From the NCBI GenBank assembly GCA_964458495.1, contig CAYWJB010000020.1:1-64000 (forward strand): a stretch of DNA of 64,000 nucleotides, given 5' to 3'. Origin of the DNA: JANWVO01 sp964458495. GTDB taxonomy: Bacteria > Acidobacteriota > Terriglobia > Bryobacterales > Bryobacteraceae. A model generated the notes under the pieces. The model was not told the origin of the DNA. It searched no databases and saw only the letters and a list, made by a program, of their open reading frames with translations. Below are positions 15,641-24,553 of this stretch, piece by piece. Both the position numbers and the translations under genes were made by a program. The first letter of the stretch is position 1. The number at the start of each line of letters is the position of its first letter.

Positions 15641-16521
15641 GGCGGCAGGCCGTGTGGATCTCCTTTCTCCTGTTTCTGCAAGGCGGCTGCATTCCGGTGG
15701 CCGGCGACCGGATCCTGGCGGCGGACCTGGCGCCGTTCGCCAAGCCGTTCCGGCGCCTGGATGGCAACGCCGTTATCGCCTACGCCCCGTTGCCGGGCCT
15801 CGAGAGGCGGTTGACCCGGCGAGAAATGCGGGCCGCCGCCGGCGCCGGCTCCGAGGCCGACTTGCCGGATTCGCTGTGCGTAATCCGGGCCACTGGCCCG
15901 CTGGAGCCGGACGGGATTGCCGCGGCGATGCGTACCTCGCTGCCAGACGACGCCAGCCTGGAGATCCTGGGCGCACCGGTGTGGCCGGTGCCGGCGGGCA
16001 GGCTGGAATTCCCGCTTTCCGGGCTCCGGAGGACGGCTGTGCCGGGCCGGTACCGGTGGAAAGGAAGGCTGGTTCCTCACGGCGGCGGCCCGTCGGTTCC
16101 GGTGGCGGTCGAGATCCGGCTGCGGTTGCGGCGACTGGTGCTGGTCACGCGCGAGAGGCTGGAGGCCGGGGCCGAACTGACAGAGCAGGCTCTGGTTCTG
16201 GAAGAGCGCGACGTGGAACTTCCGGCCCCGCCCGCGGCGCCGGATCCGGCCTCCTTCGCCGGATGGCGCTCGCGACGATCGATCGAAGCGGGCCAGCCGG
16301 TTTCGGTCCGGGACCTGATCCCGCCTGCGGCGGCCCGCGCGGGTCAGACCGTCACGCTGATCGGAGAGGGAGAGAGCGCCAGGGTCGCCGTCGAGGCCCG
16401 GGCATTGACGGCTGGCAGAGTGGGCGACCGTGTGCTGGTTCAAAGCGGTTGGAACGGAAGGCGGATCGAGGCCCGGCTCGTGGGGCCCGGCCGTGCTGTG
16501 GCAGAAAGGATCGTAAAGTGA
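15637..16521 (+). CDS. flgA: Flagellar P-ring chaperone FlgA
   Basis: FlgA is a periplasmic chaperone for P-ring (FlgI) assembly. The 294-residue product starts with a TTG that overlaps the flgG stop (TTGA) and has a signal peptide at about 1-22. The C-terminal SAF-type domain (about 165-290) contains LEAGAELTEQALVLEERDVE and ends in GRRIEARLVGPGRAVAE, as in other FlgA. The N-terminal part is divergent. It is coupled to flgG and flgH through overlaps. Confidence 0.88.
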   Translation: MRRQAVWISFLLFLQGGCIPVAGDRILAADLAPFAKPFRRLDGNAVIAYAPLPGLERRLTRREMRAAAGAGSEADLPDSLCVIRATGPLEPDGIAAAMRTSLPDDASLEILGAPVWPVPAGRLEFPLSGLRRTAVPGRYRWKGRLVPHGGGPSVPVAVEIRLRLRRLVLVTRERLEAGAELTEQALVLEERDVELPAPPAAPDPASFAGWRSRRSIEAGQPVSVRDLIPPAAARAGQTVTLIGEGESARVAVEARALTAGRVGDRVLVQSGWNGRRIEARLVGPGRAVAERIVK

Positions 16522-17312
16522 TTGATCACTCTCCCGGTGGTTGGGCGGCGAGACTCTGCGGAAGGGCGAAGACGTGGCTTGTTTGCCTGGCGGTGCTCTC
16601 ACACCGGGCCAGCTTGTTTCCCGCTCTCGTGATTGCGGTTATGGTCCTGTCCGGCGGCGCTGCAGCCGGGGTGGAGGAACGGAAAGGGAAGCCGGCGAGA
16701 GAGTCGGAGCTGGACCGGCTGATCGCAGATCTGGAGCGCAACGGACCGGGGGCGCAGGCGGCCTCTGCCGGGAGTCTGTACGGCCCCGACGGGCGGCTGG
16801 CCGACCTCGCGCGCGATCCCCGCGCGGTGCGGCTGCACGATCTGGTGACCATCGTCGTATCCGACCGTGCCAGCGCTGTGTCGCGGGGCGCGACCAAGTC
16901 GGCCCGGAAGTCGCAGGCGAGCGGCGGCATTGCATCTCTTGCCGGACCGGTGCGGGCCGCCGGTCCGCTGGCGCAGATGGCCAATCTCGGGGGCAGCACG
17001 CAACTCGACGGGCAGGGGGAGACGTCACGCGAATCCGTGCTGGAGACGACAGTCTCGGCGCGCGTGACTCATGTGTTGCCGAACGGGAACCTGATCGTGG
17101 AGGGCTGCAAGGACGTCTGGATCAACTCCGAGCGGCAGCGGGTGACGGTGCGGGGGCTGCTGCGGTGGAATGATCTGACGCCTGGCAACCGGGTCTCCAG
17201 CGAGCGGCTCGCCGATCTCGAGGTCCGCGTCGAGGGCAAAGGCGTGGTCCAGGACGCGTTGCGGCGGCCGAACTTCCTCTACAGGCTGCTGGTGGGGCTG
17301 CTTCCGTTCTAG
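16518..17312 (+). CDS. flgH: Flagellar L-ring protein FlgH
   Basis: FlgH forms the outer-membrane L-ring. The 264-residue protein has the family core at about 85-264: SLYGPDGRLADLARDPRAV, then LHDLVTIVVSDRASA, and the typical TVSARVTHVLPNGNLIVEG. The GTG start overlaps the flgA stop (GTGA). The N-terminus is about 45 residues long before cleavage, and I see no clear lipobox Cys, unlike proteobacterial FlgH lipoproteins. A later internal start is possible. Confidence 0.9.
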   Translation: MIDHSPGGWAARLCGRAKTWLVCLAVLSHRASLFPALVIAVMVLSGGAAAGVEERKGKPARESELDRLIADLERNGPGAQAASAGSLYGPDGRLADLARDPRAVRLHDLVTIVVSDRASAVSRGATKSARKSQASGGIASLAGPVRAAGPLAQMANLGGSTQLDGQGETSRESVLETTVSARVTHVLPNGNLIVEGCKDVWINSERQRVTVRGLLRWNDLTPGNRVSSERLADLEVRVEGKGVVQDALRRPNFLYRLLVGLLPF

Positions 17313-17339
17313 GACGGAATTGGCCCAGAGGAGGCCAGG

Positions 17340-18614
17340 ATGCATTCACGCAAGAGGCTGGTTGGGGCGGCGCACTGGCGAGCGCGAGGCCTGACGGCCG
17401 CCGTCGGAGCCGGGGCGGGCGAACAATTGGGCCGGAAATGCGCCCGTGGCGGCGCCTCTCTCTCCGGACCGGCGAGGCCGGGCGAGCGGTGGCTTGCAGG
17501 GGCAAACTGGCCAGGTGCCGGCGCGGCGGCGCTGATCTTCCTTCTTATTCTGCTGTTGCTGGCTGCGACGCCCGTGCAGGCACGAGTGCGGGTCAAGGAG
17601 ATTGCCTCGCTCGAAGGGGTGCGGGACAACCAGCTGATTGGATACGGGCTGGTGGTGGGGCTGAACGGCACCGGCGACAAGCGGCAGACTTTCTTCTCGG
17701 CGCAAACGCTGGCCAATCTTCTCGAGCGGATGGGCGTTCAGGTGCCCCCGGCGGCGATGCTGGTGAGGAACACGGCGGCGGTGATGGTGACAGCCAGCCT
17801 GCCGCCGTTTGCCCAGCCGGGAACGAAGCTGGACGTGCATGTGGCCGCCATCGGCGACGCGACGAATTTGCAGGGCGGCCTGCTGTTGCTGACACCGCTC
17901 AAGGCGGCCAATGGCGAGGTCTTTGCGGTGGCCCAGGGAGCCGTGCTGACGGCGGGCTTTGTGGCGCGCGGGGGCGGGGGCAACTCGACGACCCTGAACC
18001 ACCCCACCGCAGGCAGGGTTCCAGCGGGAGCGATTGTGGAGCGGACGCCTCCGACTGCCGTGCCCCGGGACCGCGTGCGGTTGCAACTGAGACACGGGGA
18101 CTTTACGACGGCGGCGCGGGTGGCCGAAGCGGTGAACCGCCGGTTCCCCGGAGCCGCCCGCTGCGAGAATGCCGCTCTGGTGGAAGTGGCAGTGCCCGCC
18201 GAATATGCCGGCCGTGCGATCGAGTTCGTGGCCGAGATCGAGGGACTCACGCTCGAAGCCGATCATGTGAGGAAGATCGTCGTCAACGAGAGAACCGGCA
18301 CGATTGCGGCCGGGCGCGACATCCTCATCCGCCCGGTGGCGATTCTGCACGGCGCGCTGAGCATCGAGATCCGCACTGCGTTCGAAGTCAGCCAGCCGGC
18401 GCCACTCTCCACGGGGCAGACCGCTGTGACACCGGATGTGCAAGTGGGGGTTCGCGAGGAGCGGGCGAAGAACGTGCAGTTGCAGCCCGGCGCGACGGTC
18501 GAGGATCTGGCGCGCGCCCTGACGGCGATTGGAGCGACAGCGCGCGACATCATCGCCATCCTGCAAAACCTGAAGGCGGCGGGGGCTGTGGATGCGGAGA
18601 TAGAGGTGATCTGA
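17340..18614 (+). CDS. flgI: Flagellar P-ring protein FlgI
   Basis: FlgI forms the periplasmic P-ring. The 424 residues include a long basic N-terminal stretch before a hydrophobic signal segment (about 62-80, ending AQA-like PVQA), then mature FlgI starting RVRVKEIASLEGVRDNQLIG. Typical motifs such as YGLVVGLNGTGD and the C-terminal QPGATVEDLARALTAIGA follow. GGAGG lies 5 bases before the ATG, which supports this start despite the unusually long leader. Confidence 0.95.
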   Translation: MHSRKRLVGAAHWRARGLTAAVGAGAGEQLGRKCARGGASLSGPARPGERWLAGANWPGAGAAALIFLLILLLLAATPVQARVRVKEIASLEGVRDNQLIGYGLVVGLNGTGDKRQTFFSAQTLANLLERMGVQVPPAAMLVRNTAAVMVTASLPPFAQPGTKLDVHVAAIGDATNLQGGLLLLTPLKAANGEVFAVAQGAVLTAGFVARGGGGNSTTLNHPTAGRVPAGAIVERTPPTAVPRDRVRLQLRHGDFTTAARVAEAVNRRFPGAARCENAALVEVAVPAEYAGRAIEFVAEIEGLTLEADHVRKIVVNERTGTIAAGRDILIRPVAILHGALSIEIRTAFEVSQPAPLSTGQTAVTPDVQVGVREERAKNVQLQPGATVEDLARALTAIGATARDIIAILQNLKAAGAVDAEIEVI

Positions 18615-18680
18615 AATGCAGATCTGCAAGGATTCTGCTGCCGTGCGCGCCCCTGACAGACGCCCTGATGGAGGCTTCTG

Positions 18681-19055
18681 ATGACCGGGATTCGCCCACC
18701 CGTCCTTTCGGGCCTGCCATTGGACTGGAGCGCCGTCCCAATGTCCGGGGCTGCCAGCAACAGTCCCGAAGCGACCCACGCTGCCGCCGAGCAGTTCGAG
18801 GCTTTGCTGATCGGCCAGATGCTGCGCTCGATGCGGGAGGCGGGCGGCGGGGGCTGGCTCGGCGGGAGCGAGCAGGACGCGGCGTTCAGCCTGATGGAGA
18901 TGGCCGAGCAGTGCCTGGCGTCGGCCCTGGCAGCGCAGGGAGGGCTGGGGCTGGGACGGCTGGCCGAGGAGGCGCTGTCGAAGCAATTGCAGCACACCCG
19001 CGCGCCCGGACAAGAGGAGGTTCTGTCCCCGGATCGTGTTCCGGGTGGTTCCTGA
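18681..19055 (+). CDS. flgJ: Rod-binding protein, FlgJ N-terminal type
   Basis: The 124-residue protein has only the FlgJ rod-binding domain (AAEQFEALLIGQMLRSMREA, then AFSLMEMAEQCLASALA) and lacks the muramidase domain found in many proteobacterial FlgJ. It probably acts as the rod cap/scaffold. It is the last intact gene of the flgF operon. The flgK and flgL genes often found next are missing here and transposase debris follows instead. Confidence 0.85.
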   Translation: MTGIRPPVLSGLPLDWSAVPMSGAASNSPEATHAAAEQFEALLIGQMLRSMREAGGGGWLGGSEQDAAFSLMEMAEQCLASALAAQGGLGLGRLAEEALSKQLQHTRAPGQEEVLSPDRVPGGS

Positions 19056-19188
19056 TGAAACGCTGGTTCGACAGCCATCCGACGCCTTCTCCGTCGCATT
19101 CGGCCCGCAGAGGCTCCGGTTGCGGCTTCTCCTCGGTGGGGTGTCGGATCATATGCAGAAGTTTCGGCAAAAACAGAAATGGGTCATC

Positions 19189-19650
19189 ATGATGTTCCAA
19201 AACCTTATCTTGATTCCCGCAGAAACCAGTCTCACTCCTTCGTGGCGTCCTGCTCCGGTACAAGCTTTGCTCACCCGCGAGGCCAGAATCGGACTCTTCC
19301 GCCAGAGCGTCCCCCAGGTGCAGATCGCGCGCCAGCTCGAGGTCGCCCGCCAGGCGGTGAGCCGCTGGGTGTGACTGTACCGCGTGCTCGGCTGAGCCGC
19401 CCTGCACAAGCTCGACGCAGCCCGGCTTGAACAACCCAAGGTCGTGCTGGTCGATGGGCCGGAGCCGTTCGGCTACCCGACGCCGCTCATGGACCTGTCC
19501 CGGTGTGGCTGACGTGATCGAGTCCGAGTCCGGCATTCGGGATCCCCCTGGCCATGTCTGGAAGCTGCTGCGTGCGCTGGGCTTCAGCTGCCAGCGTCCC
19601 GTGGCCCGTGCCGCAGACCGCGACGAGAACGCCATCGCAGAGCGGAAGTG
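19189..19650 (+). pseudogene. Decayed IS630-family transposase, N-terminal half
   Basis: Conceptual translation gives the helix-turn-helix of an IS630-type transposase (LTREARIGLFRQSVPQVQIA then ARQAVSRW), followed by two in-frame stops, then VVLVDGPEPFGYPTPL. After a frame change it continues with HVWKLLRALGFSCQRPVARA and ADRDENAIAE, the winged-helix part. No DDE catalytic half is present. The copy is therefore truncated and shifted, and not functional. Confidence 0.7.
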
Positions 19651-19689
19651 TACCGCTCTCGATTTCTTGGACAGTTTTCTGAACTATCG

Positions 19690-20345
19690 TCATGCGGCAG
19701 GTTCGAGGGCAAGCAGGGCTTGGTGAGCCTGCCGCGGGGACTGGAAGTGGAGCCTCTCGATCAGCCAGTGCCCGTTGTAGCGCTGGCGGAATTGCCTGAG
19801 TGCGTCGGCCAGTTCCTCCAAGGTTTCGAAGGGCCGCAGCCAGAGCAGCTGCTCCTTGGGGCTGCGGAGGAAGCGTTCGATACAGCCGTTGCCCTCAGGT
19901 TCGCGGACAAAAGCAGGCGAAGACTCCCGTCCGTGAAAGCGGATCTCTCGCTGAAAGTCGTCGCTCATCATGCATGAGGGAGCCGTGGTCATGCCGCAGG
20001 ATCACGCCGCAAGCGATGCCTTCCCGGAAGCCCCCAAACTGTTCTCTGACGGCCTGACGCACTGGCTCCAAGGCTTCAAACCTTGGGCCTCGCTTGGCGA
20101 TATGGACGCCCAGACAGTCGGCCGAGCAAGGGCCGATCATGGCGGAGATGGCAACCTGTCCATCGCGCAAGGTGAAGCCGGCGGTGGCGTCGATGCCCCA
20201 CATATCGATTGGGACGCCCGGCCGGGATGGTTCTCTCGTGCCGCTTGGGCTCGGCCGGCTGCGGCTGCCGCTGCGGCGCCAGCAGGTTGTTTTCCCGCAT
20301 CAGCCGCAGCTCGCGCGGCTTCGAGGTGCGCACCTCGCGCACACG
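19690..20345 (-). pseudogene. Decayed IS3-type transposase (rve integrase core)
   Basis: Three frames must be joined to recover the protein. About 20345-20240 gives a TSKPRELRLMRENNLLAPQR segment. About 20235-19960 gives WGIDATAGFTLRDGQ through RHDHGS, with the first two catalytic Asp. About 19970-19690 gives ESSPAFVREPEGNGCIERF, with the catalytic Glu, and the C-terminal YNGHWLIERLHFQSP. The DDE residues survive but frameshifts separate them. It lies tail to tail with the IS630 relic. Confidence 0.78.
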
Positions 20346-20587
20346 CAGCCGTTTCGGACGCAGAGGGGCGCGAGGCGCGCTTCGGGCAAGGACAGTCTCA
20401 CTGGGAGGCAGCGGCGCGGGCCTGCGGCGAACCGTTCATCGGGCCCGCAACAGCGGCGAGGACCAGCAAACCTTCAGGATCGAAAAAGGCGCAAGCCTGA
20501 TCTTGCAGGGCGTCTGAGGCTGCTTCTCCGCGGCCGGGAGGGCGAAGTGCGCGCGGCGCAAGGGCTGAGATGGACGTGGGATGCGGC

Positions 20588-21661
20588 TCAGTTGCCGCGG
20601 CCGCCGGAGCCGCCACGGACGCCGCCGGCGCCGCCCACGCTACCCCCGGCAGCGCCGCCGCCGCGGCTGCCCGCGCTGCCCGCGCCGGGCGCGGGGGCCG
20701 AAGGCGCTGCAACCGAAACCGGCGCGCTGGGCGTGTAGCCCCTGCCTTCTGCGCTGCGCGGGGGCAGGGAACCGGCGTAGCCGGGGCCGGCGGAGCGGCC
20801 CCCGTCGAATCCCCCGTTCCAGGCCGGGGCGCGCCGCTGCGGATAGTAGAAGTCATACACCGTGTAAGGCGTGTAGTAGAAGTACCCAAACGGGCTGCGT
20901 ACGGTGTCTGCCCAGGGGACGTAGGTTGCAAAGCCGAACCACGGGTTCCAGAGCCAGGTGCCTCCGCTGAAGGCGCTCGCACCATACAGGGAGCCCGCCT
21001 GCCGCGCGGCGGAGACATTGGCCATGGCGATATAGCCCGAGCGGCGCTTCGACCAGCGGTAAAGCGCATCAGTCTCCCGTTCGCTGTCGAACCGCCCCGC
21101 GGCCCACTGCTCGCCTTCCAGCCGCAGTTCGCGGCCCGACTTCAGCGTCTGCGTGCGCCCCGCCGCTGTCACTTCGGCCTGCCCGCTGAAGACACGGATC
21201 CGCGGCGGCACAGCGTCAAACCGGTACAAGCCCGCCTTTTCCAGCTCCGTTTCCGCCCCTTGCAGGAGCACGATCACCGAATTGTCCCGCAGGAGTTCCG
21301 CCACGTCGATCAACGCCGTGCCTTCCACGATTTCCAGCTTCACCGAGGACAGGCGGTTCGAGTGCATCCGAACCGCGCTCGATTCGCCGATGCGCAGGAA
21401 CGCGCCCGGCGTCAACAGCAGTTCCGCGCGCCCTTCGCCGGTGCGCAGCGTCTGGCCTTCCTTCATCGATATCAGCTCGGAAGGCTTTGGTTCGACCCGC
21501 TGCGGCGCCGCGCCCCGGTCGTCGACCAGAAAGACGTCCCCTTCGGCCACATTGATCATCCCGGCGCGCGCGGAAATCGCCTGCTGGGCGCTGGCGGCGC
21601 CGGCGGCGAACAGGAGCAGCGCGGCGGCAACGGCGAATCGGAAAAGATGGCTGGGTTTCAT
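20588..21661 (-). CDS. FecR-domain exported protein with Gly-rich tail
   Basis: The product has 357 residues with a signal peptide (1-25, ending SAQQ). A FecR-like beta domain spans about 50-160 (LRTGEGRAELLLTPGAFLRIGE then SVKLEIVEGTALIDV), which in other proteins senses or binds envelope polymers. A middle region around 205-270 contains aromatic stretches (WLWNPWFGFATYVPW, FGYFYYTPYTVYDFYYP). The last 60 residues are Gly/Pro/Ser/Ala-rich. I chose ATG 21661 for the signal peptide. No sigma/anti-sigma partner is adjacent. The precise role is unknown. Confidence 0.7.
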   Translation of the reverse strand: MKPSHLFRFAVAAALLLFAAGAASAQQAISARAGMINVAEGDVFLVDDRGAAPQRVEPKPSELISMKEGQTLRTGEGRAELLLTPGAFLRIGESSAVRMHSNRLSSVKLEIVEGTALIDVAELLRDNSVIVLLQGAETELEKAGLYRFDAVPPRIRVFSGQAEVTAAGRTQTLKSGRELRLEGEQWAAGRFDSERETDALYRWSKRRSGYIAMANVSAARQAGSLYGASAFSGGTWLWNPWFGFATYVPWADTVRSPFGYFYYTPYTVYDFYYPQRRAPAWNGGFDGGRSAGPGYAGSLPPRSAEGRGYTPSAPVSVAAPSAPAPGAGSAGSRGGGAAGGSVGGAGGVRGGSGGRGN

Positions 21662-21763
21662 GGCAATCTTCTTTCTCGAACCGGTCGGACCGCTCGGTTG
21701 GACGCCGGCGGCGCGTGCGGGGTTGCAACGGATCCTCATGCCCGGCACGGCGGCGCGCCAATG

Positions 21764-22051
21764 TCAGGCGATCTTGTGGAACGTGTCGATCCTCGCTTCG
21801 CCCTCGGCCAGCTCCGGCAGCAGGGCGGAGAGCCGCTCCAGGTGGGGTGTGGCGAGATGCCTGTCGAGCGCGGCGCGGGAGACCCAGTTCTCGAAAAACA
21901 GAAAATGCCCGGGCTTCTCGGCAGACTCGTGCAGGTCGTACTGAAGGCAGCCCTCCTCGGCGCGGGTGGGTTCGATCAGGCTCAGCAAGGCCTCGCGCAG
22001 GCGCTGCTCGCAACCCGGCTTGGCGACGATTTCGGCCACTACGGTTAGCAT
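21764..22051 (-). CDS. Antibiotic biosynthesis monooxygenase (ABM) domain protein
   Basis: This 95-residue dimeric alpha/beta-barrel protein is of the YgiN/ABM type. Typical features are LTVVAEIVAKPGCEQRLREA at the start, EEGCLQYDLHES and FLFFENWVSRAALDRHLATP, where the aromatic and His residues line the pocket. Members act as quinol monooxygenases or cofactor-free oxygenases. The substrate here is not evident. It is a single small gene between the FecR and GT39 genes. Confidence 0.88.
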   Translation of the reverse strand: MLTVVAEIVAKPGCEQRLREALLSLIEPTRAEEGCLQYDLHESAEKPGHFLFFENWVSRAALDRHLATPHLERLSALLPELAEGEARIDTFHKIA

Positions 22052-22160
22052 GGTTCACTCCGGCGAGATTTGCGGCGCATCCGCGGCCTGTCCGGCCCGG
22101 CTGGCGCCGGCTGGTTTCATGGTACGTCACCGAGTGTGGCCGCAGGGCGGGCGGCCCGCT

Positions 22161-23555
22161 TCAGCGCCTCCGGTAAATGCGGAAGCCGCGCGTCTCGGCG
22201 GCGAGTTCATAGCGGGCGAGCCACTCGCGCAGATCGTCGAACCGGGTGATGGCGAGCTCGGGGTTGTAAGGGCCCAGACCGTCGGCGATGAAAACGGGCG
22301 CGGTGCGAATCAGCTCTTGGCGGTGTCGGCGCGCGAGATCCGGAAACGCCGGCCGGGAGCTGGACAGGTGCCGGTCGGCGATGACCCCGGTGAGCGGCTG
22401 CGAGTCGAGGAACCGCGTGGCGCCGCGCAGACCGGCCAGAACGTTCAGTTCCGGGCGGTAGCCCCAGACGAAAAGCGTGTCGCCGGGGGCGGCGCGGGTG
22501 CGGATGGCGGCAGCGGCTTCCCGGCATTCGGCAAACATGGCGAGATCGCGCAGGGCTGCGGGGTCCTGGCGGAGAACGCCGATGTGCCGCCCGCCGAACC
22601 GCACCGCCGGGACGGCCAGCAGCGCCAGGATCGCCGCCGCCACCCGGCGGCTGCGGACGAGGCTCCATCCGCGAGCCGCAGCCACCGACACCGGGGCCAG
22701 CAGCGCGAAGTAGTAGCGGGGGAAGAAGCGGGCCCCGATGGCGGCTGCCGCCAGCCCGAGGGCGGTCCAGGCGGCCAGGCGGACCCGGTGCGGCTGCCTG
22801 CGCGCGAAGTAGAGGGCGGCGGTGGCGATCAAAGCCAAGTGGAAGCCTGACCAGTTCAGCGTACGCATCACGCCCTCCCGGAGCGGATCGGAGAAGAGCG
22901 CCTCGCGCGAGTAGGCCGCGCCCCATTGCCAAACCGGCTCCTCCCACCCGGCGGCGAGCAGCCACGATGCTGCGGCGCCGGCGGCCCAGGCGCCGAGGAC
23001 ACGCCACCATTGCCGCGGAAGCCAGAGCAGCGTCAGAGGCAACAGCAGCAGGGCCTTGGCGTTGGCCAGCAGTCCCGCGGCGGCGCTGAGCCCGGCCACT
23101 GCCGGGCGGCCTGCCGCCAGCGCCCACACGGTGGCGAAAGCGAAGGGCAGGAGGAACAAGTCAGGGGCAAGCGGAATGACGGCGAACGAGTGATCGAACG
23201 AAAGGAAGAAGGCCAGCGCGGCGGCGGCGGCGTGGCCTTCGCGCTCCGAGAACAGCTCGCCTGCGGCGCGCGAGCCCAGCCAGCAGCACAGCAGGGCGAA
23301 CAGCGCGCCGCCAAGCCGGAGGGGCCAACCCGCCTCGGCGCCCCAAAGAAGATAGATCCAGGCGTAGAGCGGGGGCTTGTCGAACCAGACGTCACGGTAG
23401 AGAGCGGCACCCTCAAGGATGCGCTGCGCGGCTGCGATGCCGTAGGCCTCGTCCACCCACAGGATGTCCAAATGGCAGAGGCGGACCAGCAGCAGAAGCA
23501 GGAAACAGGCGCTCCAGAACAGCGCCGTGCGGCGGCGGGCGGAGAGTACGTTCAT
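22161..23555 (-). CDS. GT39/ArnT-like polytopic glycosyltransferase
   Basis: This membrane protein of about 464 residues resembles dolichyl/undecaprenyl-phosphate mannose or aminoarabinose transferases (GT-C fold). After the first membrane helix comes the DILWVDEAYG loop with the Asp-Glu pair expected for catalysis, then WFDKPPLYAWIYLL, a family hallmark. About 10-11 membrane segments follow, with a soluble C-terminal tail. The ATG at 23555 begins at the first helix. An upstream ATG at 23621 exists but would run through one of the RAYT-flanking repeats. Acceptor unknown. Confidence 0.78.
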   Translation of the reverse strand: MNVLSARRRTALFWSACFLLLLLVRLCHLDILWVDEAYGIAAAQRILEGAALYRDVWFDKPPLYAWIYLLWGAEAGWPLRLGGALFALLCCWLGSRAAGELFSEREGHAAAAALAFFLSFDHSFAVIPLAPDLFLLPFAFATVWALAAGRPAVAGLSAAAGLLANAKALLLLPLTLLWLPRQWWRVLGAWAAGAAASWLLAAGWEEPVWQWGAAYSREALFSDPLREGVMRTLNWSGFHLALIATAALYFARRQPHRVRLAAWTALGLAAAAIGARFFPRYYFALLAPVSVAAARGWSLVRSRRVAAAILALLAVPAVRFGGRHIGVLRQDPAALRDLAMFAECREAAAAIRTRAAPGDTLFVWGYRPELNVLAGLRGATRFLDSQPLTGVIADRHLSSSRPAFPDLARRHRQELIRTAPVFIADGLGPYNPELAITRFDDLREWLARYELAAETRGFRIYRRR

Positions 23556-23561
23556 GGTGAT

Positions 23562-23581
23562 GGGGACAGCCTGACACGGGC
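23562..23581. repeat. Left RAYT-flanking inverted repeat
   Basis: The sequence GGGGACAGCCTGACACGGGC is present here, with its exact reverse complement at 24431-24450 on the other side of the RAYT gene. This copy can form a CAGCC/GGCTG hairpin. It matches the habit of RAYT genes of being bracketed by REP-type sites. Confidence 0.7.
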
Positions 23582-23662
23582 TGTTGGCGTTGATTCTGAA
23601 ATCAGCAGTCTCCCCTGCCATTTTCGAGAAAATCAGCCCTCCGCGGCTACTTTTTCAGTGAG

Positions 23663-24388
23663 ATGACCCTGAATCAACGTTGCGTCCTTCCCGGCTGCGC
23701 GTATCACCTCACTCAACGCGGGGCAAACGACCGGAAGGTGTTCTTCAGCCCCGGCGACCGGTCGGCCTATCTTTCCCTCGTGCGCGAGAACATGGCGGAT
23801 GCCGGCGTGCGAGTGCTGGCCTGGTGCCTGATGGAGAACCATGTTCATCTCGTTGTTGTTCCGGAGACTGAAGACTCGCTGGAGGCGCTCTTGCGGCGGG
23901 TCCACGGGCGGTATGCGCACATGGTGAACGTGCGCAAGGGGCGGACGGGGCCGTTGTGGCAGAACCGGTTTCGATCCTGTCCGGTGGCGGAGGAGCGGCT
24001 CGGAACGGCAGTAGCGTATGTTGAGCTGAACCCGGTGCGGGCCGGGTTGGTGGCGGTTGTGGAGGACTACAGGTGGTCGAGCGCGGCCGCGCATCTGGGC
24101 CTCGAAAAGGACACGGCCGGCCTGTTGGATCGGGACTTCTGGCTCAGGCAAGGCGGCGCTGAAGCTTGGCGCGACGTGCTCGTCAAGGGTACGGATCCCC
24201 TGGAGTGGCGACTGCTGCGGCGTTGCACCTACGCCGGGCGGCCCTTTGGCGGTGAGGAGTTTGTGGCGGAGTTCGAGGCCCGGTTCCAGCGCAAATGGCG
24301 CAGGTGGGGATTCGAAACGGGGCGGAAGGTGAGGAGGTTCGCTGCTCGCGGCAATGGGGCTGGGAGCGGCAGCCCTGCAGGCGCGTAA
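23663..24388 (+). CDS. REP-associated tyrosine transposase (RAYT, IS200/Y1 family)
   Basis: This single-domain Y1 HUH nuclease of 241 residues is related to IS200/IS605 TnpA. The HUH motif is in MENHVHLVVVP (about residues 57-67) and the catalytic Tyr is likely in AVAYVELNPVRAGL (about 114-127). The start YHLTQRGANDRKVFF and the WSSAAAHLG motif are family-typical. It is intact in length and flanked by a perfect 20-bp inverted pair. RAYTs act on REP hairpins and are usually single-copy and vertically inherited rather than aggressive IS elements. Confidence 0.9.
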   Translation: MTLNQRCVLPGCAYHLTQRGANDRKVFFSPGDRSAYLSLVRENMADAGVRVLAWCLMENHVHLVVVPETEDSLEALLRRVHGRYAHMVNVRKGRTGPLWQNRFRSCPVAEERLGTAVAYVELNPVRAGLVAVVEDYRWSSAAAHLGLEKDTAGLLDRDFWLRQGGAEAWRDVLVKGTDPLEWRLLRRCTYAGRPFGGEEFVAEFEARFQRKWRRWGFETGRKVRRFAARGNGAGSGSPAGA

Positions 24389-24430
24389 AACTGGCAGACA
24401 CGACTGCCGGCTTCGAAGAGCTCTCCAATT

Positions 24431-24450
24431 GCCCGTGTCAGGCTGTCCCC
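24431..24450. repeat. Right RAYT-flanking inverted repeat
   Basis: GCCCGTGTCAGGCTGTCCCC is the exact reverse complement of 23562-23581. The hairpin arm seen in the left copy is weaker here because the preceding bases differ (AATT rather than AACA). Confidence 0.7.
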
Positions 24451-24493
24451 CGGCGGGAGCGTCTCGGCCGGAGCGTCAGAAACGGGGAAGAAT

Positions 24494-24532
24494 AAAAAAA
24501 CGCCGCGGCCCCGCGATGGCGAGGCCGCGGCG
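24494..24532 (-). terminator. Rho-independent terminator of ppdK
   Basis: A perfect 10-bp stem (CGCCGCGGCC at 24501-24510 with GGCCGCGGCG at 24523-24532) is followed on the minus strand by seven T residues. It lies 21 bases beyond the ppdK stop, and its stability and T-run make it the clearest terminator in the window. Confidence 0.9.
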
Positions 24533-24553
24533 CGGTTCAGACAATGACGGGCC

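Noticed and set aside
20398..21069. A second gene overlapping the 3' half of the FecR-domain gene
   Set aside because: It is a same-strand, other-frame shadow with low-complexity Ala/Pro/Arg sequence; the FecR frame has a signal peptide and a domain.
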